Assembly (NCBI GenBank): GCA_032173965.1
Contig: JAVUNC010000019.1
Coordinates: forward strand, 17,538,234 to 17,602,233
DNA from: Sitta carolinensis
Taxonomy: Eukaryota; Chordata; Aves; Passeriformes; Sittidae
DNA: 64,000 nt
Direction of reading: 5' to 3'
The position numbers were made by a program, and so were the translations under genes. Under the pieces are notes generated by a model. It was given only the letters and a program-made list of their open reading frames with translations. It did not search any database and had not been told where the DNA came from. Position 1 is the stretch's first letter, and each line of letters starts with the position of its first letter. Of this stretch, positions 12,821 through 25,171 are shown in pieces.

Positions 12821-15800
12821 AAGGATAAAGTCAACACTAGGAACAAGCTCAGTCTTATTTCTGCTGAGTAAAGGCTAGTGATGAGCTTTCAAGAACTGCA
12901 TTCAAAATGACAGACTTTTACAGTAAATTACGCCAATTCAAAGCATTTGTGTTGAGAACAAACAAATACCAAAGTGAACCTTATAAAACATCAATTTCTA
13001 TTTAAAACACTCTGAAGTGTCTATATTAAACTCTTCAATGTTGCACCACTAAACAACTTGTCATTGTTTCACCTGAGGCCTGTGTTGTCACAAAGCAGGG
13101 AAGGAGTCCAGCCCAAATCCAACCTTTCCCAAATCTCAGCCAGCAGCCAACACACAAGAATGGAACCACTCCATTGACTCACACTGAAATTAAAGGGGAG
13201 CTTTTAGAAGCACTTTTTACCTTTTGAAGCACCTGCCAGTATCAAACCAATACTCACCTCAAAAAGCAGAGGATCTGAATTCTGCTGCTCTACCTCTTTG
13301 AGTCCCATCTCTCAAAGCTTTAAGATTTCACAAGGCACAGTGAGAGCTGCCACAACAGCTGTATTCTGTGAGCACCCTGAAGAATTTAAACTTTGCTCAT
13401 TCATCTGCATTCACAGATTTTCTCACTTTTGCACATCCAAGTTAACAAATGCTTTTATATTGACATTTTGCCTTAAAAATACAAAAAGCCTTTCAACATT
13501 AAGGGTTGTAGAAAGGTTCAGGGACATTTTCAATAGCTTTCACTTGATGAGGTAAAGACAAATGCTGTAGGTTCCATATGAATAAAATTACAGCATTTTT
13601 CCCCCAGAGCTGTCAATCAGTTTCTTGCAAAGTAATGCCAGTGAACTTGACATCAGATTACATTTCTGTCAGCTTTAGCGTTAGAAATTTATTTTCATTA
13701 ATTATTCCAGTCAATCAAAAAGGAGAAAGGAATTTTTCTACCTAATACTTGTACTTTTCTTCACTGAATACACGGATCAAAGCAGTGGAGCAACTTGGCT
13801 TTCAAGAGAAATCACTGTCCCCAAAGAAACAAAAGTTAGCACAAAGCTCCAATCTCACAGTGAGATCTGTGACCTACACATCAGGGCACTGCCCAGAATT
13901 CAGATGTAGTTATCAGAATTGAGCTGTCCTGAACTGACAGGAAAAGGTGCAATCCAGCAAGATATGGCTCACTCACAGACCTCCTCTCCCCATTCTCCCC
14001 AGTACAAACACAGTTTTCCTTTTCACCTGGAGTCAGCTTCAGTTTTCATCTCTCTACCCATGTAAACTAACAGGCTGTTCTTCCTAAAATAAGCAAATAT
14101 ACTCATTGATTCTGGAATTTTTTCCTTCAGTGAACGCAATCTGAGCTTCAGGAATTGTACCAGCTCACAGCAACCACAACTGCTGCTTCAACCACACAAT
14201 GAACTCATCTCCCCCTCATACTATCAGAGGAGAAATCCCCAACAAAACTTAAGCCTAAACCCAAAATTTTAATTTGGTTCCTCCCTTTTTAAAAAGTTTA
14301 AGCAATCATACATGCGAAATAACTGCAACCCAACAAAAATTCATTTCCATTTCCCACTTTTTTTTTTCCCAATGACATCAGAAAAGCGACAGTCACCTCA
14401 TTTTCCACTATAGTTCTATTTCAAAACTTGGAGTTGTTGCTGCTTTTTCTCAAAATACAGCATTACTTCATTGGACAAAACATCAGTATCTCTCTAGAGA
14501 GGCATCACTTCAGCACGTTTTTTATTGCCAAATGCAACTCCACGTGGTTGTTGAAGAGGCTGCAGTACCACCCATCCAAACCCTTAACTTGCTTGCTGCA
14601 AACATGGGTTATGCAACAACAGCTTGTGTATTTTGTAGTCTCCCCAACTCCACCTTCCGTGAGAGGGCAAGGAATTACACAAGGAAATTATCGGAACTGC
14701 AGAGAAAGTTTGAATGGAAACAATAACAAAGACTGAAGCAGATGAAGTCACTCTCTGGATTATGAGTTTTCTTGTTTGGCTTTCACACTTGCAGAGAAAA
14801 AATCAGCGTCATTGAGCACAAAAACTTGGGTTACACTACAATCAGCCACACAACCACTCCAAATGAAGCCTGGAAGTTTTCTTAGCACCTAATAGCCTGA
14901 TAATTATTTCCAGTCACTTTAAAAGGCCAAGCTAATGATTACACTGGTAGCAGCAGGTGTGGATTCTCCACAGCCGGCAGCGAGCCTTCGCCCGGCTCAG
15001 TGTTGCCTCATTGCTAGTCACCTGCAGGAGCAGGAAGCCCATGCCCTCGGGAGAAGATTCAGACACAGCTAATGATTATCCATAGAGGTGTGACAGGGCC
15101 AGGAAACAGACCCTGTGAACAACACAGCCCCCAGGAAGAGAGCAGCGTCTCGCACGTTTCACACCGGCATTGCCCCAAGCACACTGTTGATTTCCACCTC
15201 CTCCAAGCGCATTTATAGCCACCCTTCAAGGGCTTGGAGCAGCCGTGCTCACAGATATTTGTATTGAACACTGCCTGCTCCTGTAGCAGTGGTGCAGCAA
15301 TACCTTCAGTGACGCTGAAGTTACTTGGTGCTGAGAGCTCAGGCAAAACTCCCTGACCAGTCCCAGGAGCCTGCAATGCTCTACACAGACAGGAGGTGGT
15401 AGGACAAAACTTCACTCGGCAGAAATTCTTAGGTAGGAGGATAAGCACTGTCTTCAAGAAGATGCCACCAACAAGCAACTGTATTTAGCTTCTGGCTGGG
15501 AAATTGGGGATTCTGTTAGAGGCTGCCTAGTGGCACATCTTACCTTTCTTCCAAATGACAAATTAAGTGAACTTCAGAAAACTCAGAAAAGCCTAGGAAA
15601 ATTATAGCCAGGGTTGAGTAATGTCCCAGTATTTAAATACATTCCATATTGCCTTACCAGACTTTCACTTTCCTACATCTGCTTTAGGATTACAAGGAAG
15701 AAAAGAAGTCTAGCCCGGTGCTTTGGAGCCTTCAAGGAAAGCTTCAAATTATTTGGGCCACCACTGACTGTCACTCCAGGATTAGGCAGCTACAGGCGAT

Positions 15801-17833
15801 GAGGAAATGTACATCAATATCTCCATCACTGCAATTGAGTTTTGAATTGCCAAGGAATGAAACACTGCTGCCAAATGTCAGATCCCTGTCCCATGACAGA
15901 GGCAGGAGTTAAACAACAACTACAGCATCAGCCAACAAGGAGCAGCCTTGTTCACACACGGTAAACACACTGCAGAGAACGCCTAAGATGCAGGATTTAA
16001 AATGGGAAAAAAAAAATACCAAGGATTTCTTCCCTCCCCAGACAAGGAAGTGCAGTGAATTCTGCTTTAATACAGCTGTACACTAAAGGATTTTCTTTTT
16101 CTTACCATCAGGAATAAGGGTGCTCAGGAGAGCTTGCTTAACTGCAGCTCAGCTGCACATTGGCTCTGTGTAGCACAGCACAGCCACCATGCTTTACAGA
16201 ACTCACCACCTGCCTGTTGTATGAAAATCCTGAAAAACTCATCTAGAATTTATCTACAACTAAATGCCCTCCAACCCTATCTATTTGGTGTGATCCTGTG
16301 AAAATATGAGCGTTTCAGAGTGTCACAGCTATCAGACACCCTCTGTGGATGTGACAGCAGCACGTCAGAACCAAGCGAGTCTCTCCCTGTGTCACCTCCT
16401 CTGGAGCCAGCATCCCCCAGCTTTCTCCTCGCCTGCTCCAATGCTCCAGGGGAGTTTGTAGGAGCTGTCTGGGCCTCAGGGTCACCCTCGAGCAAATCCT
16501 GCTGGGTGGGAGTGCCTGGTGGTGTCCCCCCAGCCCCAGGAATGAACTCACAGGGATGAGCCAAAGGGTCAGAAGTAACACCTCATGGAATGCAAGCTAT
16601 CAACAAGGGCTGAGAGGAGGGACAGTCCATGGAAACCTCAAAAGAACAACCACCATGAAACAGGAACACTCCAAACTAGGACAGGACACCAAATGAGCAT
16701 CCAGAATTCAGCAAAAACCAGAAGCCCCCAAATGTGACTCTTCTCACTCACACAAAAGGCTGGACAATATTTAAAGACCTGAGGACACAACGGTCTATCC
16801 CAGTGTGTGCTGCTGATGTGGATACTCATGAATTATCACTTATATTATCTTCTCCTAAGAAGGTACCTTGCTAGAAGAAAAATCCCTGGGCACAAAGCTA
16901 AGACAACTTATGTCTGAAAACTGATTTAGCTTCAAAGACCAAGCTTTATGACTGGCTTACTTTCTAACTTGACAGCATGCACAACTTGAACTGACTTCAA
17001 TACTGCATGGTTTTGAATTTTCAGACAAATGGATGCTTCTTGGTAAAGTGAATAAATAAAACTAAAGAACAAATGTTTTCCTCCTTCAGTGGAGGACCTT
17101 TCCAATGCCCAGCTGTGTAACTGTACATCCATACATCTTCATCTTACTCTGAAGTTTAAAACCCACACAGTTTAGCTTGCCTGCTTAGGAAATGGTGTAA
17201 GTGAAAAAGATTCTGGAGTTCAAACAACACACTCTAAGCTATCTCCCCGTGGTTTGCAAAGGGAGGATTTCTTGCACTTGAATGCAATATTCATTAGTTA
17301 TTTGCCTCCTGATCTAAGGTTTCCATTTCAAAAGCTGTTTATCATCAGTGTAACATTTTGAAGTGACTGGAAAGCAGAAGGCTGCTGCTTACAGCTGTGA
17401 GGCTGCCAGATGAGCAGCAGAGCTCCTCCATCCCCAACTCCCCCTCTCCACAGCACACACCAGCACTACAAAACCAGCAGCTGCACTGGGTGTCACTCCA
17501 CAAATCCAACATGTTTCTGAATTCCTGAGACATCTGAGACACCGTTACTAAGCCTGGAAGCAAGATGGAAAAAAACCTAGAGGATGCAATTAGGCAGAAC
17601 ACACAGTTAAAGATTTCCAGGTCACACAATTGCAGGATCTTGGAATATACTGCGTTTTTTCTCATGTTGATTCTTGCAGTGGTTTGTTCATCAGTAGCTG
17701 TCTGACAGGAATTGAGTCTCTGGAGCAAACATTGCCATTTCTATCATAACATCAGTCAAAGACATTCACAGGCTACTCCTGGGAGATCACACATTTCAAA
17801 GTACATTAACTTCTTGGGAGTTGAGAATGAAGG

Positions 17834-17864
<31 letters not shown>

Positions 17865-19229
17865 CACATACAAAGAGCTCTATGTTTGTGGCACATTTAA
17901 AACTCCAGTATCTCATTTTAGACAACGTCTTGAAAAAAAAAACAGGTACATTTAGACAAAAGAGATAGGACTGATCCCTAAAGTGAACAGGACATAAATT
18001 TATAAATGAACATCAGAGTACGGCTTGCATCTCCAGGCAAATTCAGGTAAGAATACTGCATTGTCACCTCAACTAATCAGTGCAGGGTACAGTACAGATG
18101 TAGATAAAATAACAGGATCAGATTTGTCTTCAACAAAATCCAAGTCAGTTTGGATTTCAACCAGAACTGTTCATTCTCCTTACATGACAGTAAGCAGATA
18201 GTAATGTCTATTCCTACTCCCCATGACTATAACTGAAGTCAAACATGACATTCAGGATTTCCAAAAGCATTCCATTCGGTGCGAGGCAGCTTCCTTAGCT
18301 CCGAGTAATGAGTCTGATTCCACAAGTTAGCCCAGTTAATTTTATACACACCTACAGAATCAAGTATCAAAAACACTTGAAAAACCCCAACTGTGAAATC
18401 AAGGCAATATATCTGGGGTTTGACATTTCCCAGAGGTTACAGAGCTACCAAAGCCTGGTCCCTTGTCCTTGCTGCTCACACAGCAGCACGTGCCTGGTAA
18501 ATTCACTTGAACTCCACCCATGAGAAGGGTATCTATGAACGGCTCATTCACTGCCCAGCCAGCCAAAGGAGAGCTCCCCACCTCTGCAGCTAACAAACAC
18601 AGATGAAAGCCAGGGGGCTGGCATTCAGCAAATGATGCTCCTTTCCCAAATGACACAAACTTCGTGTCCTACATCCACTAGACCTTCAATGCCAGACAAA
18701 AGCTGCTTTTGCAGTTTGAGTCTTCGACTTGAAATGATGCTATTTTCTTCTTTTTTTTTGGCATATAATTTCATTAGGTCATAACAGCTTGTTCCACATT
18801 CTCAGGTTAATTCTGTGCATCATTTGCACCAAAATTAATCAGATCAGTATATGAACATTCAGAGTACCCAACAGTCTATATTCCCAACATAAAGCAATTA
18901 CACAACTTATCTAATGCCACCAGGATATTACACTAATGGAGTAGATTGAAGTAGTCCATGAAGATTATGTATGATTTATTCCCACAGATATTACTCTTTG
19001 AGTCATTCCCATATAATTGGCATTTTTTTAGTCTCTAGGGAATTTGCTCAACTTACAATACCCTCATGATTCAGAGATTATCCTCATGTTGGTGTCATCA
19101 TCATGAAGATTAAATTCAAATGCACAAAATTAATATGTGGCTGAAACAGCTCAGTGTCACCAATCTCAGACATGGATGTGATTCAAATACCTCTTTTGAA
19201 TCAGGCAAAGGGAGATGGGAGATTAAGTC
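12821..19229 (-). other. PLCB1: PLCB1 intron 2: no gene seen
   Basis: Intronic sequence with the 30-A tract. Open frames at about 14.4-14.7, 15.1-15.5 and 16.3-16.6 kb show no family similarity, no splice structure and overlapping competitors in other frames, so none is called. Confidence 0.7.
17834..17863 (+). repeat. Poly-A tract (30 A)
   Basis: The longest homopolymer in the window, 30 adenines. Upstream sequence shows no clear retrogene or LINE body. On the gene's strand it is poly-T. Confidence 0.9.
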
Positions 19230-20407
19230 TCTCCAGACCCTGAGGGATCTCACACTGGTCAATTAAAATTCATACAACAGCAAAACTCAAATTCTTTGTC
19301 CCAGAAGCAAGTTGTGTTTGTTTGGCCAGCCCATGGAAGTGAAGCACTGGCTGGCTTTGGGACTGGCACCTTGTTGGACCAATTGGAAGGCATTTGGTGT
19401 GAATATTACATTTCAAGATGAAACAAAGCCTGGAAAACCTCTTTTTGTTCCAGTGTTCTGAGAGGGAAGAACCTCCTCCCCCTTGGCTTTGGGTCACAAG
19501 TGGGGAAAGGGGAGGCCATGCAGGCCCTCAGCTAAAATGAAACTTCCAAAGCATGAATCCTGCCCGAGTGAGAGACAGAAGAGAGCGAATGAGATGTGAA
19601 GAGACAGCACAAGACCCAACGTCAGCAGAGAGAGAAATCCTAGGTTGGAAAGAAGGTTAGAGGAGTTAGCTAATTTAGGGCTAGGACTTTTCTTGTAAGG
19701 CCATAGAGAATGGCCTAAATACCCGTCTAACATATGGAATGCTCTTAGGGGGGTGCAAAGCTCCAGTCACAGCTGTGAGCTGATGGAATTGTGAGTCAAT
19801 GGAGAAATTTGAACAGAGAGAGCCTCTGCCCAGTGAGAGAAGATGACCTCTGTTTCCTGAGATGGAGATAGATGAAGAGAACTCTTGTTTTATACTAGAA
19901 AAGGCATCCTTAAACTATGGATAATAAGCTTATAATATCAGCTAATAAGCTGATATGGCCCATGAGCATCTGTGGAAGGTTGCCTCACGGGAGGGGCTTC
20001 ACAGTGGCAGTTTTGCTTCCCCCAGGCAGGCCATTTGTGAAGTGTGAGGGCACAGGAGAACTGCTATCTTGTGGAAAACCTCTATGGCATACAAGAGAGA
20101 CTCCTCTCCCTTGGTGAATTGAGAAATGATAATTCTAGGGGTGGAAAACTGACTGAAAATCCCAGGTTTTGTCTGTTTTGTGTTGTTAGTGGGAAAGTGA
20201 ACAGTTGGTGGGGGGAGGATAAGTGTTTTGAAGGCTTCATTCTGATTCTTGTTCTGTTTTTTATTTTAGTGTTAGTTAATAAAGTTTTTATTACTTTTAA
20301 GTTTAAGCCAGCTCTGCCTTTTTCCTGGTCCTATCTCACAGCAGAAATGGAGGGAGTATATCCTAGTAGGTGCACTGGCACATGGCTAGTGCCAAATCCA
20401 TGATACA
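19230..20407 (+). mobile_element. Probable ERVL-like LTR or partial element, plus strand
   Basis: The 3' half carries the motif GTTAGTTAATAAAGTTTTTA with an AATAAA signal at 20278-20283. It is followed by AAGCCAGCTCTGCCTTTTTC and a tail ending GCCAAATCCATGATACA at 20407. That tail is typical of a group of long LTRs that I associate with ERVL-type elements of songbirds. The 5' boundary is uncertain; sequence from about 19230 has a different, more G/A-rich texture than its surroundings and may be U3. I could not match a target-site duplication. No retroviral proteins are readable. It is antisense to PLCB1 within intron 2. Confidence 0.6.
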
Positions 20408-21829
20408 AGTCTAGTCAGTGCCACCAGCTGGATGCTTCACTTCCATCTCTCCCCTTGGCTCTCCACCTCCAAGCCCACTGTGGAATCAGAGGGTGAGCGA
20501 CCTGCCAGCCACCATCCCTCTCTGCACAGGCCAGGTAAAGCTGAATGAGTCAAGCCCAAGAATCCTGGGATCCAAATGCCAGCTCCAGGTGTTGGCCATG
20601 TGGCCTTCAGGGGCCACAGTCTGAGGTCACATAAAATTGCAACAGCAACATGAGCCAAATGCGTCTCCAGTCTCATGACACAGGACAGTTATAGCAAGTT
20701 GGATTCCTATTTCAAGCCTTGGAAATCCTCAGATGCCACCAGTGTCTGACAGCCACCTACAGAGCACCCTTTTGTGTTACTAGTGGCACCCAAGAGCCAT
20801 TCCTTGGGCTCTGAGCTGAGACTGCTGCAGGCTGGCACTTTTGACTTGGTTCATTAAAATCACCACTTCTGTTTCTCATCGTTCTGATAATATAAAACCA
20901 TGGCAACAAATGAGAAGCTCCAAATTATATGCATGACTCTGCGAGGAAGTGCATAGTTCCTGTATATGCAAACTTTGATCTACTGCAGGATGGTCAAACA
21001 GCATCTGTTACTCTAATATCCCACATTATTAGAGCCATTGAGCTAAACAGATCATAAAGAGATTGTTCCCTTAGCCATCTTCCTGGCAGAAATCCAGGGA
21101 AGTTGCTGAGTGGCCATGAGCAAGTACCAGCATAAATCTAAAGGATCTGCAGTGATGACTGGGGCTAAACTCCCGCAGCCTTCACTGGCAGGAGCCTTAC
21201 ATTGTTATTTTCAGTCCCACTTTTTTAGCTACAATATTATCCACGTGTCTAAGCACTCTAAAGAAGGTGACACAAAGCGACATGCCACAGACAGTTACAT
21301 TTGTAATTGCCAATCCAACCATACCAAAGCCCCTGTCACATTTTAAACCTGCTCTGAAGGCGATTTGTAAAGAGCTGTTTTAGCATAACACAAATGTATC
21401 AGAGTGGCACAGACCTTGTGCACTGTACAGCAACTCCAGAAATGAAAGGAAAGTCAAAAGCCATTCTGGGGCACTGGCAAAACTCCTGCATGAGGACACA
21501 GGATGTGCCCATGAAACTCAGATATCACTCCAGACAGAGCTATGAAGCAGTATGAGAGACAGGAAGAGCAAAGAAGAAGAAGGACCCCCAATTTTAGCCT
21601 GAACCCAGGCAAATATTGAATGAATTGCCAAAGCAAAGTGGAGGCTGAGGAAACAATAAATAAAAAAGAGCTTCACTCAGCATGATGAAATGTCTTGTCA
21701 GTTCTCAGCCAAGAGAAAAAAACATTTTCAAGGAATTGGAATCCAACACACAGAGAGCTCTCAGAGGATTGGGCCTGCAAATCCAAGCTTTGAATTGAAC
21801 ACAGGGATCAACCTGAGACCCTGGGAAAA
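20408..21829 (-). other. PLCB1: PLCB1 intron 2: spacer between two LTR-like elements
   Basis: About 1.4 kb of ordinary intronic sequence separates the two plus-strand LTR-like elements. No retroviral internal region is readable, so the two do not look like the ends of one provirus; their terminal sequences also differ. Confidence 0.6.
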
Positions 21830-22320
21830 ATTGCCAAAACTAGATATTAGAAGAATGTAGATTCGTAGTTTAAATAGAAACATGTTAAGCTAAGTGTTAG
21901 AAAGCTTAGATTTTAACCTATAAAGTAGTTCTAAAGATAATAAGAAGTTTTAAAGTGTGGTATCATGGGTTTGTGTGTCATTAGAGGATTGGTTAACCAA
22001 GTCCACACTGCAGCAAAAGGTATAAAACACAGTAACTGATGATTGGGTTAAAAACATAAATATTCCTGGGGGAGGTACTTTATCACTTAATAAATCCTTA
22101 AAAGGTCTTGTAACTAGAGGTCTTGTGACCTTCTGAACCACAAGGCAGAGATGTGAGCAAAACTCACCCTCCCTGACTGTGTACAAGATAAAAAAAATTC
22201 ACCATCTAAAGCAGCTCAGTAGTCCCATCTCTAATTTCTGCTATTCATAAATGCCCTAATAAAGACCTCTTATTTCAACAATCAGCTTTGCAACTGGACT
22301 CAGATAAGGCTTAAGATACT
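21830..22320 (+). mobile_element. Probable LTR-like element, plus strand (approximate ends)
   Basis: A TATA box (TATAAAA, 22021-22027) is followed 62 nt later by AATAAA at 22089-22094 and by TCCTTAAAAGGTCTTGTAAC. A second AATAAA lies in the CCTAATAAAGACCTC stretch near 22259. The order of TATA, short R-like interval, polyA signal and tail resembles the LTR at 12.4-12.8 kb, but the sequence differs, so it is another family. There is no coding content. Boundaries are estimates. It is antisense to PLCB1. Confidence 0.5.
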
Positions 22321-23708
22321 TCCACACACGTGCTGTGACTACAAAAGGGCAGATAATTTTCCTCCTACACAAAAGCTGCAAAGCCTAAACAATTAGATGA
22401 AATGCAGGCACACTACAGAGGAAAGAGCAAATATTTCAGTCTGCCAGTCAGAAGAGCTGGGTTGACCTCCAGCTTTCTTTACCTCTGCCTCTCCCTGGGT
22501 CCTCCATTTCAGTAGAAACAGGGATGGAAAGTCCAACATATGTGAAAGAGGGATCTAAATCTGGGTATGCAGCACACAGCTATACAAGATACTGGTATGA
22601 GCTGTCAAGGATAAGACAAATTTGCAGTCAGTACACTGAAAAAAATCTCCTTCTGGCAGGAGAAAAGCAGTGCCACTCTTCAAACTGGCTTTCCATATTT
22701 TAGAATATCCTGCATGCAAGTCTAAGGAGAGGAGCTTTTCACCTCATCCATCCAGCATGTATGGCATCATTATTCTCACAGAATCCTGCTGCAGCATCCC
22801 TGACAGGCTCTTCCCAACAACTTCCACTGGCAAAAACATCTGTAGGTTTGTGTCTTCATGTGCCTATGACAGGGAACCATGCAAAGCCACAGATTTAGCT
22901 GAGATCATTTTCAACTATGACACTGATAGCATTTTATGTCAATAATCCAACTTGCTCTGCAACAAGTATTTTCCAGCCAATCCCACAGCAAAGACTGCAG
23001 CGTGGTGCTGGACTGTGCACCTACAGAAAGGGCACTGCCTGCTGGGCTCCTCTGAACACTCTCTTTTCACAGGGCACTGATAGACACACAGCACTCAGAA
23101 CAGCTGCTAAAGCATTCTCCTTTGCTGCCAAGCACCAGTTACTCATCAAACACCTCAGTGAATTATGGACCACTGGAGCATTCTAACAAATCACATTGCT
23201 TTTAAGGAAATGCTGCTTTTTAAGTAAAGAGCAACTGAGGATCTGCACCTAAAAAACTCCACTTCAGTGGAAAAGCCCTGAAAGGCAAAGTTTGCCTATC
23301 TTCAAATTCCGCAATCATCATGACCAGGTATTTTCCTGTGTGAGAGAAAGCACTTATGGTATTTAATGATTCAGCCTGGTCCTCTACTGCGGTACATTAC
23401 CCCAGTTTAGAAGGATTTTCTCCATGAACAACATGGCCCTATGCTTATTTTACTAGTTAGCAGACAAATCTGGATTCCAAGCAGAAAACCATCTTGATTT
23501 TACTTACCTCAAATTTTAGGGAAATTAAAGAATAAATCCATCCCTGGGTTCTATAAATTGCCTTAAATACAGAGTATTTTTTAAATGTCCCAGTCTCAAA
23601 GCTAAAAATTGAAAGATAAACTACCTAAATTTTGGGCTGTGCTCCTAAATTCCAAGCATTAGTGTTCCACATCATAATATGTTTTATTAAATAAGGCCCA
23701 ATGTCTAA

Positions 23709-23732
23709 CTGCCCTGGGTAAACACAGGGCAG
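23709..23732. repeat. Short inverted repeat, 8-bp arms
   Basis: CTGCCCTG and CAGGGCAG are exact reverse complements with an 8-nt spacer, in intron 2. This could arise by chance in a window this size. Confidence 0.75.
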
Positions 23733-25153
23733 GTAGAATTAAAGCAAAAGAGCTTCCTTTAGAATTCCATTATTGCTTAACAAGATCTCAATAAGCATCA
23801 CTCAGTACCAAGCAGCTCTACCCTGCTAATCAATATTTTCATTATGATTCTCATTACATGTTTATCAGTCAGAGATAACCAGCTCCCTGGGTAATGAAGC
23901 ACCTGTCCAAATTATCCACAGGTCCCTGAAGTGAGGAATATTGTGCAGTAACCACGTTAGAACTCCCACAGTCTGTTCACCTCTGATCAGCAGTGAGCTG
24001 GCTGTCAATGAACTGAACCTGAAACAGCTCCCAACACATGGAGCTCTCCAGACTTGGGGCAGGCTCTGTCCCCTGCAGGAGCCAGGGGTGTCACTCCCCA
24101 ATCCAGGGGCAGCCAGGGGGGCCACAGCCCAGTGGTGTGTGCACGGGCAGAGGCAAAAGGCTCAGTAAAGCTCTGCAGGCACACTGTGACCAGCCTAGGG
24201 ATTGGGGGAGGTTCTGATAATCCCCAGTCTCAGACAGCACAAGAGCTCTTTGGGATGTGGCTCTGGGGTAGAATTTCACTTTTGATGTGTGAGTGCAGCC
24301 TTGAAATACCAGTGCTATATATATACCCCCAATGCATTGGGATAACTGGGCAGCTGAGTGTCTGCCATGCCCTGGAGAGTCAGGATGTACAGACATTCTC
24401 CAGCCACTGACAGTTCCCTGGGACAACAGAACACCCTGTTCCTCTGACACGACACAGAGCACACCTTGGATAAAGGCATGGGCCAGCCTCCACAATAAAA
24501 ATCCAGACACTGGCAATGTTCCTGGGATATGAAGGAAGATAAATAGACATTCTCTCCGTGGCAGGCCCTGCTCCTTACCCACACTGAGTGCATAAGGATC
24601 TCTCGGCATCAGAGAGTTACAATGTCACAAACTGGGTCTCAGAGATGAGAACATACCCCTGATATTGGGGATTCTGTTCCCAAGTAAAGGCTGGACATGG
24701 GGAAGTTACACTGCTAAACGTGCCCAGATGAACTGGAAGCAATAATGAAGACAAATTCTCTCTTCCTGCCTGTTGTAGAGCCCTAACTGTGGAAAGGAGG
24801 TTTGCTGACGGCAGCACACATGCACACCTTCACAAAACACAGCCAGGGGAAGGCACAGTCTCCCCTTTTTTGGGGATTTGACACCCTCCATAGCTTACTC
24901 ACAGACTCAGTAGCACAACTGATGATGGCAAGGTGATAGAACAGCACAAGAGACCAGGAGTGTGCCTGTGGATTTTACATACCTTCTAATCCAGAGGAAT
25001 ATTTGCAGGGGACTGGCAATGCAAAAAGCATCTGTACAGTTATAATTATACAAAAATAGCAGACATACACAGAGTGAATCTAAGGCTCATAATTCATAGC
25101 ATTCAAAGCTATTACTGTGTCTTCCCAATGCTGGGTTAATACAAGTTGTCTGT

Positions 25154-25171
25154 AAAAAAAAAAAAAAAAAA
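25154..25171 (+). repeat. Poly-A tract (18 A)
   Basis: Eighteen consecutive adenines in intron 2, with no associated element recognised. Confidence 0.9.

Noticed and set aside
24091..24609. A 172-codon minus-strand open frame in intron 2
   Set aside because: There are no recognisable domain or splice signals, and long frames overlap it on the other strand. It lies in a G+C-richer intronic patch.
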